Origin: Streptomyces sp. NBC_00464
Lineage (GTDB): Bacteria > Actinomycetota > Actinomycetes > Streptomycetales > Streptomycetaceae
Length of the DNA stretch: 64,000 nt
Assembly (NCBI RefSeq): GCF_036013915.1
Contig: NZ_CP107899.1
Location: forward strand, 3,038,001 to 3,102,000
Direction of reading: 5' to 3'
In this document: positions 24,180 to 32,344 of the stretch, piece by piece
Position numbering within the stretch: position 1 is the first letter of the stretch
Layout: the number at the start of each line of letters is the position of its first letter
The notes under the pieces: model-generated
What the model was told of the DNA's origin: nothing
The model's database searches: none
What the model saw: the letters and a program-made list of their open reading frames with translations, nothing else
Made by a program: the position numbers and the translations under genes

Positions 24180-25715
24180 GTGAACGAGACCGCACACACC
24201 CTGGGTGCCTCACGCACCTTCTGGGAGCTCATCGAACGCCGGGCCGCCCTGACCCCGGACCGCCCCGTCCTGATCCAGGACGACCGCACACTCACCTTCG
24301 GCGAGCTGCACACCCGGGCCGAACGCGTGGCTGCGGGCCTGTACGCCATGGGCGTCCGCCCCGGCACCGTCGTCGCCTGGCAGCTGCCGACCCGGCTGGA
24401 AACGGTCCTGCTGTCCTTCGCCCTGACCCGGATCGGCGCAGTACAGACCCCTGTCATCCCCTTCTACCGCGACCGCGAGGTCGGCTTCGCCCTGCGCGAG
24501 TCGAAGGCGGAGTACTTCGCGGTACCCGGCACCTGGCGCGGCTTCGACCACACCGCGATGGCCGCCCGGCTCTCCGCACACCTGCCGCACCCGCCCCAGA
24601 TCTTCGAGGCGTACGACACCCTCCCGGACGGCGACCCGTCGACCCTGCCCCCACCCCCCACCGACGGCACCTCGGTGCGCTGGATCTACTGGACCTCGGG
24701 CACCACGTCCGACCCGAAGGGCGTCCTGCACACCGACCGCAGCCTGCTCGCGGGCGGCTCCTGCCTGGCCCACGCGCTGCACCTGTCGGCGGACGACGTC
24801 GGCTCGATGGCCTTCCCGTTCGCCCACGTCGCCGGCCCGGACTACTCGGTGATGCTGCTCCTCTACGGCTTCCCCGCAGTCCTCTTCGAGCACTTCGCGA
24901 TGCCGGACGCCCTTGCGGGCTACCGGCGCCACGGGGTGACGGTCGCCGGAGGCTCGACGGCCTTCTACTCGATGTTCCTGATGGAACAACGCAAGGCCCC
25001 GTCCACCCCGCTCATCCCCACCCTCCGCCTGCTGGCGGGCGGCGGCGCCCCGAAGCCGCCCGAGATCTACCACGCGGTGGTACGCGAGATGGGCGTCCAG
25101 CTCACCCACGGCTACGGCATGACCGAGGTCCCCATGATCACGATGGGCGCCCCCGACGACACGGTGGAACACCTCGCCGAAACGGAGGGCCGCCCGCCCG
25201 AGGGCATGGAGATCCGGATCACCGACGAGGACGGCAAGCCGCTCCCGTACGACACGGACGGCGAGGTCCGCCTGCGCGGCGAGGCGGTCTGCCAGGGCTA
25301 CCTGGCCTCCACCAGCCCCTTCGACGCCGAGGGCTTCCTGATCACGGGCGACGTCGGGCACGTCCGGCCGAGCGGGCACCTCGTCCTCACCGGCCGGCTG
25401 AAGGACATCATCATCCGCAAGGGCGAGAACATCTCGGCGAAGGAGATAGAGGACCTCCTCGCCCGCCACCCCGGCGTGGGCGACGCGGCGGTGATCGGCC
25501 TCCCCGACCAGTCGCGCGGCGAACGCGTCTGCGCGGTGGTGGAGCAGCCGCCCGGCGCCGCCGCACTCACCCTCCCCGAGCTGACGGCCTACCTGCGGGG
25601 CGAGGGCCTGTCCGTCCACAAGCTCCCGGAGCAACTGGAACTGGTCGACGCGCTGCCCCGCAACGAGGCGCTCCGCAAGGTCCTGAAGTACCAGTTGCGT
25701 GCGCGGTTCGCTTGA
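24180..25715 (+). CDS. AMP-forming acyl-CoA ligase
   Basis: The 511-residue ANL enzyme has the P-loop YWTSGTTSDPKG near residue 165. HGYGMTEVP lies near residue 312, the TGD hinge region is ITGDVG, and LTGRLKDIIIRKGENIS opens the C-terminal domain. The catalytic lysine region reads NEALRKVLKYQLR. It activates a carboxylic acid to an acyl-CoA by way of an acyl-AMP. Overall pattern is closest to cyclohexanecarboxylate- or medium-chain-type ligases; the substrate is not readable. The GTG start at 24180 follows GAGGGG by 7 bp. It diverges from the amidohydrolase operon, with one operator in front of each, and ends 7 bp before the large palindrome. Confidence 0.88.
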   Translation: MNETAHTLGASRTFWELIERRAALTPDRPVLIQDDRTLTFGELHTRAERVAAGLYAMGVRPGTVVAWQLPTRLETVLLSFALTRIGAVQTPVIPFYRDREVGFALRESKAEYFAVPGTWRGFDHTAMAARLSAHLPHPPQIFEAYDTLPDGDPSTLPPPPTDGTSVRWIYWTSGTTSDPKGVLHTDRSLLAGGSCLAHALHLSADDVGSMAFPFAHVAGPDYSVMLLLYGFPAVLFEHFAMPDALAGYRRHGVTVAGGSTAFYSMFLMEQRKAPSTPLIPTLRLLAGGGAPKPPEIYHAVVREMGVQLTHGYGMTEVPMITMGAPDDTVEHLAETEGRPPEGMEIRITDEDGKPLPYDTDGEVRLRGEAVCQGYLASTSPFDAEGFLITGDVGHVRPSGHLVLTGRLKDIIIRKGENISAKEIEDLLARHPGVGDAAVIGLPDQSRGERVCAVVEQPPGAAALTLPELTAYLRGEGLSVHKLPEQLELVDALPRNEALRKVLKYQLRARFA

Positions 25716-25721
25716 GGCGGG

Positions 25722-26153
25722 GTTCCGTCCTCAATCGCCGGACGGGCTTGGTGGTGCGGGGGCCCCGCGGGGTTCGCCGTGGCCCGGTGGGTGGGGGTCC
25801 GGGGCCCCTCCGGGGCGTCTCCTCGGACGACGAACGTTCCGCGGGTACGCGATGGACCCGGGTCGATGTTCGTCGTCCTGCGGGGACTCCCCTGCACGGC
25901 CCCGAACCCGGCCGTCTTGCGTCTGCGGCAGTCATCAGGGCCGGTGTTCAGACGCAGGGGCGGCCGGGTGGGGGCGTGCAGGGGAGTCCCCGCAGAAAAT
26001 GGCGTACGACCCGGGTGTCTGTTCGTCGTCGGGTGCACACGCCATTTTTGAGGAGTCTCCCCGGAGGGCCCCCACCCCCACCCACGGTGGGGGTGCGCAC
26101 CCCACGGGGCACCCGCACCAACTCAAGCCCGTCCGGCGATTGAGGACGGAACC
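25722..26153. repeat. 432-bp imperfect palindrome bounded by dispersed repeats
   Basis: Inverted copies of the dispersed repeat lie at 25722-25750 and 26124-26153. Inside, TGCGGGGACTCCCCTGCACG (25879-25898) matches the reverse complement of 25975-25994 perfectly, and GCGTCTG (25919-25925) pairs with CAGACGC (25949-25955). All pairs centre on about 25937, so the whole stretch can fold on itself. It separates convergent genes (acyl-CoA ligase and EF-hand protein) and may serve as a two-way terminator. It contains no credible gene. Confidence 0.85.
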
Positions 26154-26204
26154 CCGCGCCCCGGACCGGGGCAAGGTCAGGCCCCCCTGCCGCCCGCCAA
26201 AGGG

Positions 26205-26726
26205 CTACGCGTCGGGCTCGATCACCGTGAAATACGCGGCGAACGCCGCCACCGCCTCCGCCTCCGCGATCCGCCCGTCGCGGTCCGCGTCCAGGCTCTG
26301 CGCGGCGAACGCCGCCGTGTCCGGGCTGGCGCCCAGGACCCGCAGGGCCTGCTCGACCGCCGGTACCGCCGCCGCGCCGTCGTTGTCCGGGTCGGCCACC
26401 GCGATCGCCGCCCGCAGGAAGGGGCGGGCGATCTCCGCGAAGCGCTCGGGGCTGTCGCGGAGCCGTTTCACCGCGCCGCCCACGAACTCCTCACGGGTGA
26501 CCCGCTGGTCCCCGTCGACGTCGGCGATGCCCGCCATGCCCTGCCAGAACGCCTCGGCCCCGCTGTAGAGCGCCTGGCCCTTGTCGCAGCGGGCCGTCGT
26601 ACCGAACTCGGTGAGCAGACGGGCCGCGGCGGCGTTGAAATCCGCGCGATCGATGTAGCCGTTGCCGTCCTGGTCGAAGGCGGCGAAGCGGAAGGCGATC
26701 TTGCGCTCATACTCTGCGCTGTCCAT
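26205..26726 (-). CDS. EF-hand calcium-binding protein
   Basis: The 173-residue protein has four EF-hand positions. Three keep the calcium ligands (DQDGNGYIDRAD near residue 18, DVDGDQRVTREE near 69, DADRDGRIAEAE near 147), while the third (DPDNDGAAAVPA) is degenerate. The arrangement is that of calerythrin and the Streptomyces Cab proteins, small cytosolic calcium sensors or buffers. There is no signal peptide. It lies upstream of a STAS-domain gene read in the same direction (103 bp apart), a neighbourhood I recall as conserved in S. coelicolor. A regulatory link is not shown. Confidence 0.9.
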   Translation of the reverse strand: MDSAEYERKIAFRFAAFDQDGNGYIDRADFNAAAARLLTEFGTTARCDKGQALYSGAEAFWQGMAGIADVDGDQRVTREEFVGGAVKRLRDSPERFAEIARPFLRAAIAVADPDNDGAAAVPAVEQALRVLGASPDTAAFAAQSLDADRDGRIAEAEAVAAFAAYFTVIEPDA

Positions 26727-26829
26727 GCGGGGAGCGTACGACGCCCGCAGGCGTCACGTGTCACTTACGCGCGTCACCAGTGTGACAACCCGGTATTAAT
26801 GTCCGCCGCGGGCGGACTGCCGCGGCCGT

Positions 26830-27204
26830 TCAGGCCGAGAGCGGCTGGGCTTCCTCGTCGACGGCGGCGTCCCAGTCCGGGTAGACCTCGAACAGCCGGC
26901 GTACGCCCAGCGCGGCAAGCACCCGGTTGACGTGGGAGCCCTCCTCGGCACCCCGGGCGGGCAGGATGAGCCGCAGCCGGCCGCCGCAGGAGCGCATCAG
27001 ACGGCGGGAGGCGATCAGGACGCCCACACCGCTGGAGTCACAGAAGAAGACCTCGGAGAGGTCGAGCACGACGTTGTGACAGCCCACCGCCACCGCGTCG
27101 TGGACGGACTGGCGGACCAGGGGTGAGGTCACCAGGTCCAGTTCGCCGCGCATGTGCAGAACGGTCCACACGCCCTGCTCGGTCTCGGCCACTTTCAGTG
27201 TCAC
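26830..27204 (-). CDS. STAS-domain anti-sigma factor antagonist
   Basis: The 124-residue protein is a SpoIIAA/RsbV-type STAS domain. It has the central VVLDLSEVFFCDSSGVGVLI, in which the Ser of DSSG is the site phosphorylated by anti-sigma kinases in the family. Unphosphorylated antagonists bind the kinase and free the sigma factor. GTG 27204 was chosen because GAGAGG lies 9 bp upstream and longer forms add only an Arg/Pro-rich tail. It diverges from a sigma factor/anti-sigma pair across 312 bp, so it may feed that circuit, although that anti-sigma is of the zinc type rather than a kinase. Confidence 0.87.
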   Translation of the reverse strand: MTLKVAETEQGVWTVLHMRGELDLVTSPLVRQSVHDAVAVGCHNVVLDLSEVFFCDSSGVGVLIASRRLMRSCGGRLRLILPARGAEEGSHVNRVLAALGVRRLFEVYPDWDAAVDEEAQPLSA

Positions 27205-27516
27205 GCGACTGGGCCTCTCGTTCCGGGGATTCCGGGGGTTCCAGTGATCCGGAAGTTTGCGTTCCTCCTCGCGGCTGCCCCGGCGCACTCCCCATGAAAC
27301 ACCGCCTCCCGAAGGAAGGCCCAGAACGGTTTCGGGCAGAAATGATCACGTCAAGTCCGATTCCGTCGTTGCGAGGTGCCGCATTCTCTACCATCCGGGG
27401 CGATCGCGGGGACGTACTTGCCGTAAAGGGGCATGCTCGGTCAGCCTTGCCGACTACATTCGATGTGACGAGGGGTACAGGGCGAGCGGCCCTGACGGCA
27501 CAGGTCTGGGGGTCGC
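27205..27516. other. Divergent promoter region, no gene seen
   Basis: These 312 bp separate the STAS gene from the sigma factor gene. TTGCCG occurs twice (near 27418 and 27445), but neither has a well-spaced -10. I see no repeat or RNA fold here. Confidence 0.5.
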
Positions 27517-28140
27517 ATGGCCAAAAACGCACCACCCCGCTGGGACCGCAGGATGCAGCAGCGGCTGGCACGCGGTGAGGCGGCCGCCCTCGGCGAGCTC
27601 TACGACCGGTTCGCCTCTCTCGTCCACAGCCAGGCCAACCGGATGCTCGACGACGAGAGCGCCGCGGACCTCGTCACCCGCGAGGTCTTCGGTTACGTGT
27701 GGGAGAACCCCGACGCCTACGACCCCAAGCAGGGCTCGATGCGCTCCTGGGTCGCCCGGCTCACCCACCGCGAATCCGTGCAGCGGCTGCGCAGGACCGC
27801 CGCCGCCCGGCAGGCGGACGACGAGTACGGCGCATACGGCGAGGAGGGCGAGGGTTACGGCGGGGCCGGCGTCGACCCGGCCGACCTGGAGGAACGGGTG
27901 CGCCTGGCCACCGCCGCGGCCCGCGCCGACTACATCGTCGCGTCCATGCCCGCACCGCTGCGGGCCGCGCTGGAGCTCGCGTACATCCAGCGCCGCGACT
28001 ACCGGCAGACCGCGACCGACCTCGGGGTCACCGAGGACGAGGCGCGCCGCCGGCTGCGGCTGGGGCTGCAACTGCTGTCCACCGCGCACACCCGGCCGCT
28101 GGAGGGCTCCTCACCGCCCGGATACGGGCGGCCGCTGTGA
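27517..28140 (+). CDS. ECF-type RNA polymerase sigma factor
   Basis: The 207-residue protein has a region-2 helix set (ALGELYDRFASLVHSQANRML, then FGYVWENPDAYDP and MRSWVARLTHRESV). A Gly/Glu/Tyr-rich linker follows, then region 4 (LRAALELAYIQRRDYRQTATDLGVTEDEARRRLRLG). The size and two-domain layout fit an ECF sigma factor. The anti-sigma gene overlaps its stop (GTGA at 28137), so the pair is translated together and the sigma factor is probably held inactive until a signal. GGGGG lies 7 bp before the ATG. The promoter it recognises is not evident from this window. Confidence 0.88.
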   Translation: MAKNAPPRWDRRMQQRLARGEAAALGELYDRFASLVHSQANRMLDDESAADLVTREVFGYVWENPDAYDPKQGSMRSWVARLTHRESVQRLRRTAAARQADDEYGAYGEEGEGYGGAGVDPADLEERVRLATAAARADYIVASMPAPLRAALELAYIQRRDYRQTATDLGVTEDEARRRLRLGLQLLSTAHTRPLEGSSPPGYGRPL

Positions 28141-29483
28141 CCGACGACATGGACGGCCGCGACGAGGAGGGCCGCGAGGGAGAGGGACGGGACGACGTGG
28201 CGCGGGGCGCCCGGCGCATACCGGGCCCACGGGCCGCCGCGGACGACCTCGACCCGAGCCGGTTCGTCCCGCCGCCGCCCGCGGTCGTACCCGTGCCCGT
28301 ATCTCAGGAGCCCGTGCCGGAACAGGCGCCGCCCGCCGACGATCCGCCCGCCCCGGTGCTCCCGCACCGCGTCCTGAAGGCCCTTCTCGGAGCCTGGGCG
28401 CTGACCGCGTGCTCGGCCGAGGAGGCCGAGGCCGTCGAGGCGCACCTCACGGAGTGCGCCCCCTGCGCGGACGAGGCCCTGCGGCTGCGCGACGCGGTCG
28501 GCCTGCTGCACACCGACCGCAGCCTGGACCTGGATCCGATGCTCCGGACCCGGGTGCTGGAGAACTGCCTGAACCGGCGGCCGGCCGACATCCCGGTTCC
28601 GGTGTGGGCCGCCCCGTACGACGCCGAGACGGCCCGGCTCGACGCGCTGCTGCGCGACATCGGCGACTCGGAGTGGCACGCCCCGGTGCGGCTGAAGTGG
28701 TTCGAGGACGAGCGCGGGGTGAACCGGAAGACGACGGTCGCCGGTGTCATCGGTCATCTGATGACCGTCGACGGCCTGGTCAGCACCGCCCTCGGCCTCG
28801 ACGACCCGCTCGCCGAGAGCGTCCCCGGCACCCCGCGCCGGGGCTCCGGGCTGCCGCTCACACCCACCTCGCGCACCGAGACGTACTGGTCCGCCGCCCG
28901 GCGCCCGCCGACCCGCAGCGTCCGCGAGCCGTGGCGCGACCAGAGCCACACCCTCATCCGCACCGTGTCCTTCGCGGGGCGCGGCGTCTCGGATCGCTCC
29001 GTCTCCTACGGCGACTTCGCTCTGCCGTTGCAGGACGCCCTGCTGGACCGGGCGTTCGAGTGCTGGGTGCACGCGGGTGACATCGCGGACGCGGTGGACT
29101 ATCCGTACGAGCCACCCTCCGCCGCCCACCTGCACCGGATGATCGACCTGGCGGCGCGGCTCCTGCCGGCCGCCCTGGCCGTGCGGCGCCGGGCGGGGCT
29201 CGCCGGTCCGGCCCGCCGTCTGGTGACGGCCGGGTCCCCGGGCCGCTCGCTCCATCTGGAGGTCGAGGGTTCGGGCGGCGGCAACTGGTACATCGCGCTG
29301 GACTCCCCCGCAGCCCTCGGCTCCCCCGACCACACCGTGGCGCAGGTCGCGCTGGACGGCGTGGAGTTCTGCCAGCTGGTGGCGGGGCATGTGCCGCCCG
29401 TGGAGGCGGCTGCCGGGCAGCGCGGGGACCGCGAAGCGATCCGGGACGTGCTCTTCGCGGCGGCCTCGCTCAGCAGGCTGTAG
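28137..29483 (+). CDS. Zinc-finger anti-sigma factor fused to a maleylpyruvate-isomerase-like domain
   Basis: The 448-residue protein begins with about 70 disordered, Pro-rich residues. A ZAS-type anti-sigma motif follows (HLTECAPCADEAL, the His-x3-Cys-x2-Cys zinc site). The second half is a DinB/MDMPI-like helical domain (VAGVIGHLMTVDG, then CWVHAGDIADAVDYP). ZAS proteins bind sigma factors and release them on oxidation or ligand change. The extra mycothiol-dependent-isomerase-like domain suggests sensing of a small molecule or thiol, which is inference. GTGA overlap with the sigma gene couples them. The stop lies 9 bp from the convergent purU stop. Confidence 0.85.
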   Translation: MTDDMDGRDEEGREGEGRDDVARGARRIPGPRAAADDLDPSRFVPPPPAVVPVPVSQEPVPEQAPPADDPPAPVLPHRVLKALLGAWALTACSAEEAEAVEAHLTECAPCADEALRLRDAVGLLHTDRSLDLDPMLRTRVLENCLNRRPADIPVPVWAAPYDAETARLDALLRDIGDSEWHAPVRLKWFEDERGVNRKTTVAGVIGHLMTVDGLVSTALGLDDPLAESVPGTPRRGSGLPLTPTSRTETYWSAARRPPTRSVREPWRDQSHTLIRTVSFAGRGVSDRSVSYGDFALPLQDALLDRAFECWVHAGDIADAVDYPYEPPSAAHLHRMIDLAARLLPAALAVRRRAGLAGPARRLVTAGSPGRSLHLEVEGSGGGNWYIALDSPAALGSPDHTVAQVALDGVEFCQLVAGHVPPVEAAAGQRGDREAIRDVLFAAASLSRL

Positions 29484-29492
29484 GCCGCCGGA

Positions 29493-30371
29493 CTAGGCGA
29501 AGATCACCGTGCGGCGGCCGTTCAGCAGGATGCGCCGCTCCGCGTGCCACTTCACCGCGCGCGCCAGCGCCTGGCACTCCACATCGCGCCCGATGGCCAC
29601 CAGCTGGTCCGGCGTCACACCGTGGCCCACCCGCTCGACCTCCTGCTCGATGATCGGTCCCTCGTCGAGGTCGGCCGTGACGTAGTGCGCGGTCGCGCCG
29701 ATGAGCTTCACCCCGCGGGTGTGCGCCTGGTGGTACGGCTTGGCGCCCTTGAAGCTCGGCAGGAACGAGTGGTGGATGTTGATGATCCGGCCGCTGAGCT
29801 GCTTGCACAGATCGTCCGAGAGGACCTGCATGTAGCGGGCCAGGACGACCAGCTCCACGTTCTCCTCGCGGACCAGCTCCAGCAGCTGCGCCTCCGCCTC
29901 CGCCTTGTTCTCCCTGTTCACGGGGATGTGACGGAAGGGGATGTCGTACGAGGCGACCAGCTCGGCGAAGTCTGTGTGGTTGGAGACGACCGCCGCGATG
30001 TCGACCGGCAGGGCCCCGATCCGGGAACGGAACAGCAGGTCGTTGAGGCAGTGGCCGAACTTGCTGACCATCAGCACGATCCGCATCCGGTCCGAGGACC
30101 GGTGGATCTGCCAGTCCATCCGGAAGGAGTCACCGATCGCCGCGAAGCTCGCCCGCAGCTTCTCCGGCGTCACCGGGCTGTCCGCCGAGAAGTGGACGCG
30201 CATGAAGAACAGACCCGTGTCGTGGTCCCCGAACTGCTGGCTGTCCTCGATGTTGCAGCCGGTCATGAAGAGATAGCTCGACACGGCGTGCACGATGCCC
30301 TGTTTGTCGGGGCACGAGAGGGTGAGGACGTACTGCTCGGGGGCGGTGTCAGCAGGCTGCGGCGCGGTCAT
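29493..30371 (-). CDS. purU: Formyltetrahydrofolate deformylase
   Basis: The 292-residue enzyme has an N-terminal ACT domain (LTLSCPDKQGIVHAVSSYL) and a C-terminal formyltransferase-like domain with the catalytic Asn-His region INIHHSFLPSFKGAKPYHQA and the Asp in ADLDEGPIIEQ. PurU hydrolyses 10-formyltetrahydrofolate to formate and tetrahydrofolate, balancing one-carbon pools in the cytosol. Length matches the family (280-290). ATG 30371 was preferred to the upstream ATG because it gives the usual N-terminus. It is monocistronic or follows the gene at 30400, which is read in the same direction 28 bp away. Confidence 0.95.
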   Translation of the reverse strand: MTAPQPADTAPEQYVLTLSCPDKQGIVHAVSSYLFMTGCNIEDSQQFGDHDTGLFFMRVHFSADSPVTPEKLRASFAAIGDSFRMDWQIHRSSDRMRIVLMVSKFGHCLNDLLFRSRIGALPVDIAAVVSNHTDFAELVASYDIPFRHIPVNRENKAEAEAQLLELVREENVELVVLARYMQVLSDDLCKQLSGRIINIHHSFLPSFKGAKPYHQAHTRGVKLIGATAHYVTADLDEGPIIEQEVERVGHGVTPDQLVAIGRDVECQALARAVKWHAERRILLNGRRTVIFA

Positions 30372-30399
30372 CCCCGTAGCGTGCCACACCGTCCTCGGA

Positions 30400-30846
30400 T
30401 CAGGCGGTCCTGGTCATGATGCGGAGCACGTCGAGTGAGCGGGGCGGGACGTCGGGGTCCTCGCCGTCGTTCGTGGCGAGCAGCACATGGGCGTCGCGGG
30501 CGGCCCGGACGGCCTCCGGCCAGCCGTGGTGCTCCAGATAGGCGGAGACGGGGGCGTCCGCGCCGACCTGGTGCATGATGCGCAGCACCCGCAGCACGGC
30601 GACATCGACGAGGGCGGCCTCACCGGAGTCCCGGAAGACCGTGCCGACGTACTTCTCGGCGGACCAGTTGTCCAGCCAGGTGTCCTCGACCAGGCGGTAC
30701 ACGGCGTCGGTGACGTCGCCGTATCCCTCCCGGCCGGCCAGCCAGCACTCGTGGTGGAAGACGGGGTCGGAGAGCATGTGCAGCGCCGAGCGCACGTTGC
30801 TGCGCCAGCGCCACCAAGGAATGTCATTGAGCGGCATGCCGCCCAT
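30400..30846 (-). CDS. SCO4402-family conserved protein
   Basis: The 148-residue protein is conserved across Streptomyces, but its function is unknown. Trp-rich elements stand out (PWWRWRSNVRSALHML, TWLDNWSAEKYVGTVF), as does GWPEAVRAARDAHVLLATND. No catalytic motif, signal or membrane segment is visible. I took ATG 30846 as start; ATG 30837 is nearly as good and neither has a strong ribosome site. It lies 28 bp upstream of purU in the same direction and may share its transcript. Confidence 0.8.
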   Translation of the reverse strand: MGGMPLNDIPWWRWRSNVRSALHMLSDPVFHHECWLAGREGYGDVTDAVYRLVEDTWLDNWSAEKYVGTVFRDSGEAALVDVAVLRVLRIMHQVGADAPVSAYLEHHGWPEAVRAARDAHVLLATNDGEDPDVPPRSLDVLRIMTRTA

Positions 30847-31020
30847 GGTGGAGGAGTGACGGCCGCGACGGGAAGAGTTCTCGGAACCTTGCTGCACGGT
30901 TGTCGATCGTACGTTCCCTTTCCGGCTTCCCCCACGGGCCCCTGCAATTCACCTGTACGTCACCGAGCGTTGAGCACAGCACACTGTGGCGTTACCCGGG
31001 GGCGGGAAGTGTCTGTGCCC

Positions 31021-32301
31021 ATGACCGGACGGCGACGCCCCACCTTCCCCCGCCCCTTCAGGTTGCTCACCGGTGCGGTGGCGGCAGGGGCTCTGCTGAT
31101 GACCGGTTGCGGCGCGCTCCCTGGGGCATCGGGGGACTCCAGGGAGCCCGTCACCGTCGTGACCTGGGCGCCCAGCGGCGCCTCGGGACCGGACGCCGCC
31201 AACATGGCGGGCATGACCGCGATGGCGCAGGCGTACGCCCGCTGGATCAACGGCGAGGGCGGGATCGACGGACACGAGCTGCGCGTGATCACCTGCGACG
31301 AGCAGGACACCTCGATCGGCGCGGGCAACTGCGCCCGCCGGGCCGTCAAGGAGAAGGCCGTCGCGGTCCTCGGCTCCTACAGCCGGCACGGACGGGCGTT
31401 CATGGCACCGCTCGAAGTCGCCGGGATCCCGTACATCGGCGGCTACGGCGCCTCCGAGGAGGAGTTCCGGAGCTATATGTCCTACCCGGTCACCGGCGGC
31501 CAGTCTGCGCTCCTGGCAGGCAACGCGAAGCAGCTGGCCGCCACCTGCGACCGGGTTTCCCTGGTGCGTCCCGAAACCCTGGGCGGCGACAGCCAGGCAT
31601 GGCTCCTCAGCACCGGTCTCACCGAGGCCCACCGGCCCGCACCGGTCGACATCCAGGCCGCCGAGGAAACCACGTCGTACGACGAGGCGGCCGGGCGCGC
31701 ACTGGCGGGAGCGGGCACCGGCGGCGGCTGTGTGACGGCCGTGCTCGGTGACCGCACGGAGACGTTCTTCGACTCCTTCAGGCGGCTGGAGCCGACCGGC
31801 GGATCGGTGCGGATCTCCTCGGTCCTCGGCAGCATCGGACAGCCGCTCATCGACCGCACCGGCGGCCGTGAGAGCCCGTTCGAGGGTGCGTACGTCACCG
31901 GGTGGTACCCGGCCCCCGGCGACAGCCGCTGGGACCGGATGCGGCAGGTGATCAGCAAGTACGCCTTCAGCGACAACCGCATCGACCCCGACGACACCGG
32001 CGTGCAGACGACATGGATCGCCTACACCGCCCTGAAGTCGATCGTCGAGTCGCTGAACGAGGCGGAGATCACGTCCCGGAAGGTCACCAAGGCCCTCACC
32101 CACGGCACCCGGGTGGACACCGGCGGCCTCACTCCCGCACTGCGCTGGCGCTACGAGGACATGATCGGCTCGTCCTCGTACCCGCGCATCGTGAACAGCA
32201 AGGTGACGTTCCAGGTCGTGCGCGACGGCCGGCTGGTCGCCGACAGGAAGGGCTTCGTGGATGTGACGAAGACCCTGTCGGACGCCAGCGCGACCGGCTG
32301 A
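31021..32301 (+). CDS. ABC-type substrate-binding lipoprotein (branched-chain amino acid type)
   Basis: The product is about 426 residues. It has a lipoprotein signal (hydrophobic LLTGAVAAGALL, then lipobox MTGC at about residue 28), followed by a periplasmic-binding type I fold of the Leu/Ile/Val-binding class (AYARWINGEGGIDGHELRV, then AVLGSYSRHG). It should be anchored outside the membrane and bind an amino acid or similar ligand. No ABC permease or ATPase gene lies next to it, so it may serve a distant transporter or act as a sensor. The start is uncertain: GTG 31009, GTG 31015 and ATG 31021 are in frame. A hairpin follows the stop. Confidence 0.85.
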   Translation: MTGRRRPTFPRPFRLLTGAVAAGALLMTGCGALPGASGDSREPVTVVTWAPSGASGPDAANMAGMTAMAQAYARWINGEGGIDGHELRVITCDEQDTSIGAGNCARRAVKEKAVAVLGSYSRHGRAFMAPLEVAGIPYIGGYGASEEEFRSYMSYPVTGGQSALLAGNAKQLAATCDRVSLVRPETLGGDSQAWLLSTGLTEAHRPAPVDIQAAEETTSYDEAAGRALAGAGTGGGCVTAVLGDRTETFFDSFRRLEPTGGSVRISSVLGSIGQPLIDRTGGRESPFEGAYVTGWYPAPGDSRWDRMRQVISKYAFSDNRIDPDDTGVQTTWIAYTALKSIVESLNEAEITSRKVTKALTHGTRVDTGGLTPALRWRYEDMIGSSSYPRIVNSKVTFQVVRDGRLVADRKGFVDVTKTLSDASATG

Positions 32302-32336
32302 GACCCCGGCGCCCGCACCCGGGGTCTCCTGGCGTC
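32281..32336. terminator. Bidirectional terminator hairpin
   Basis: GAGACCCCGG (32300-32309) pairs perfectly with CCGGGGTCTC (32319-32328). GACGCCAG (32281) and CTGGCGTC (32329) extend the fold. It separates the convergent lipoprotein and Q/P-rich genes. Confidence 0.75.
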
Positions 32337-32344
32337 CACCGCGC

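Noticed and set aside
25589..26174. Several frames of 80-150 codons inside the large palindrome
   Set aside because: They are mirrored on both strands by the inverted repeats and show no ribosome site or domain.
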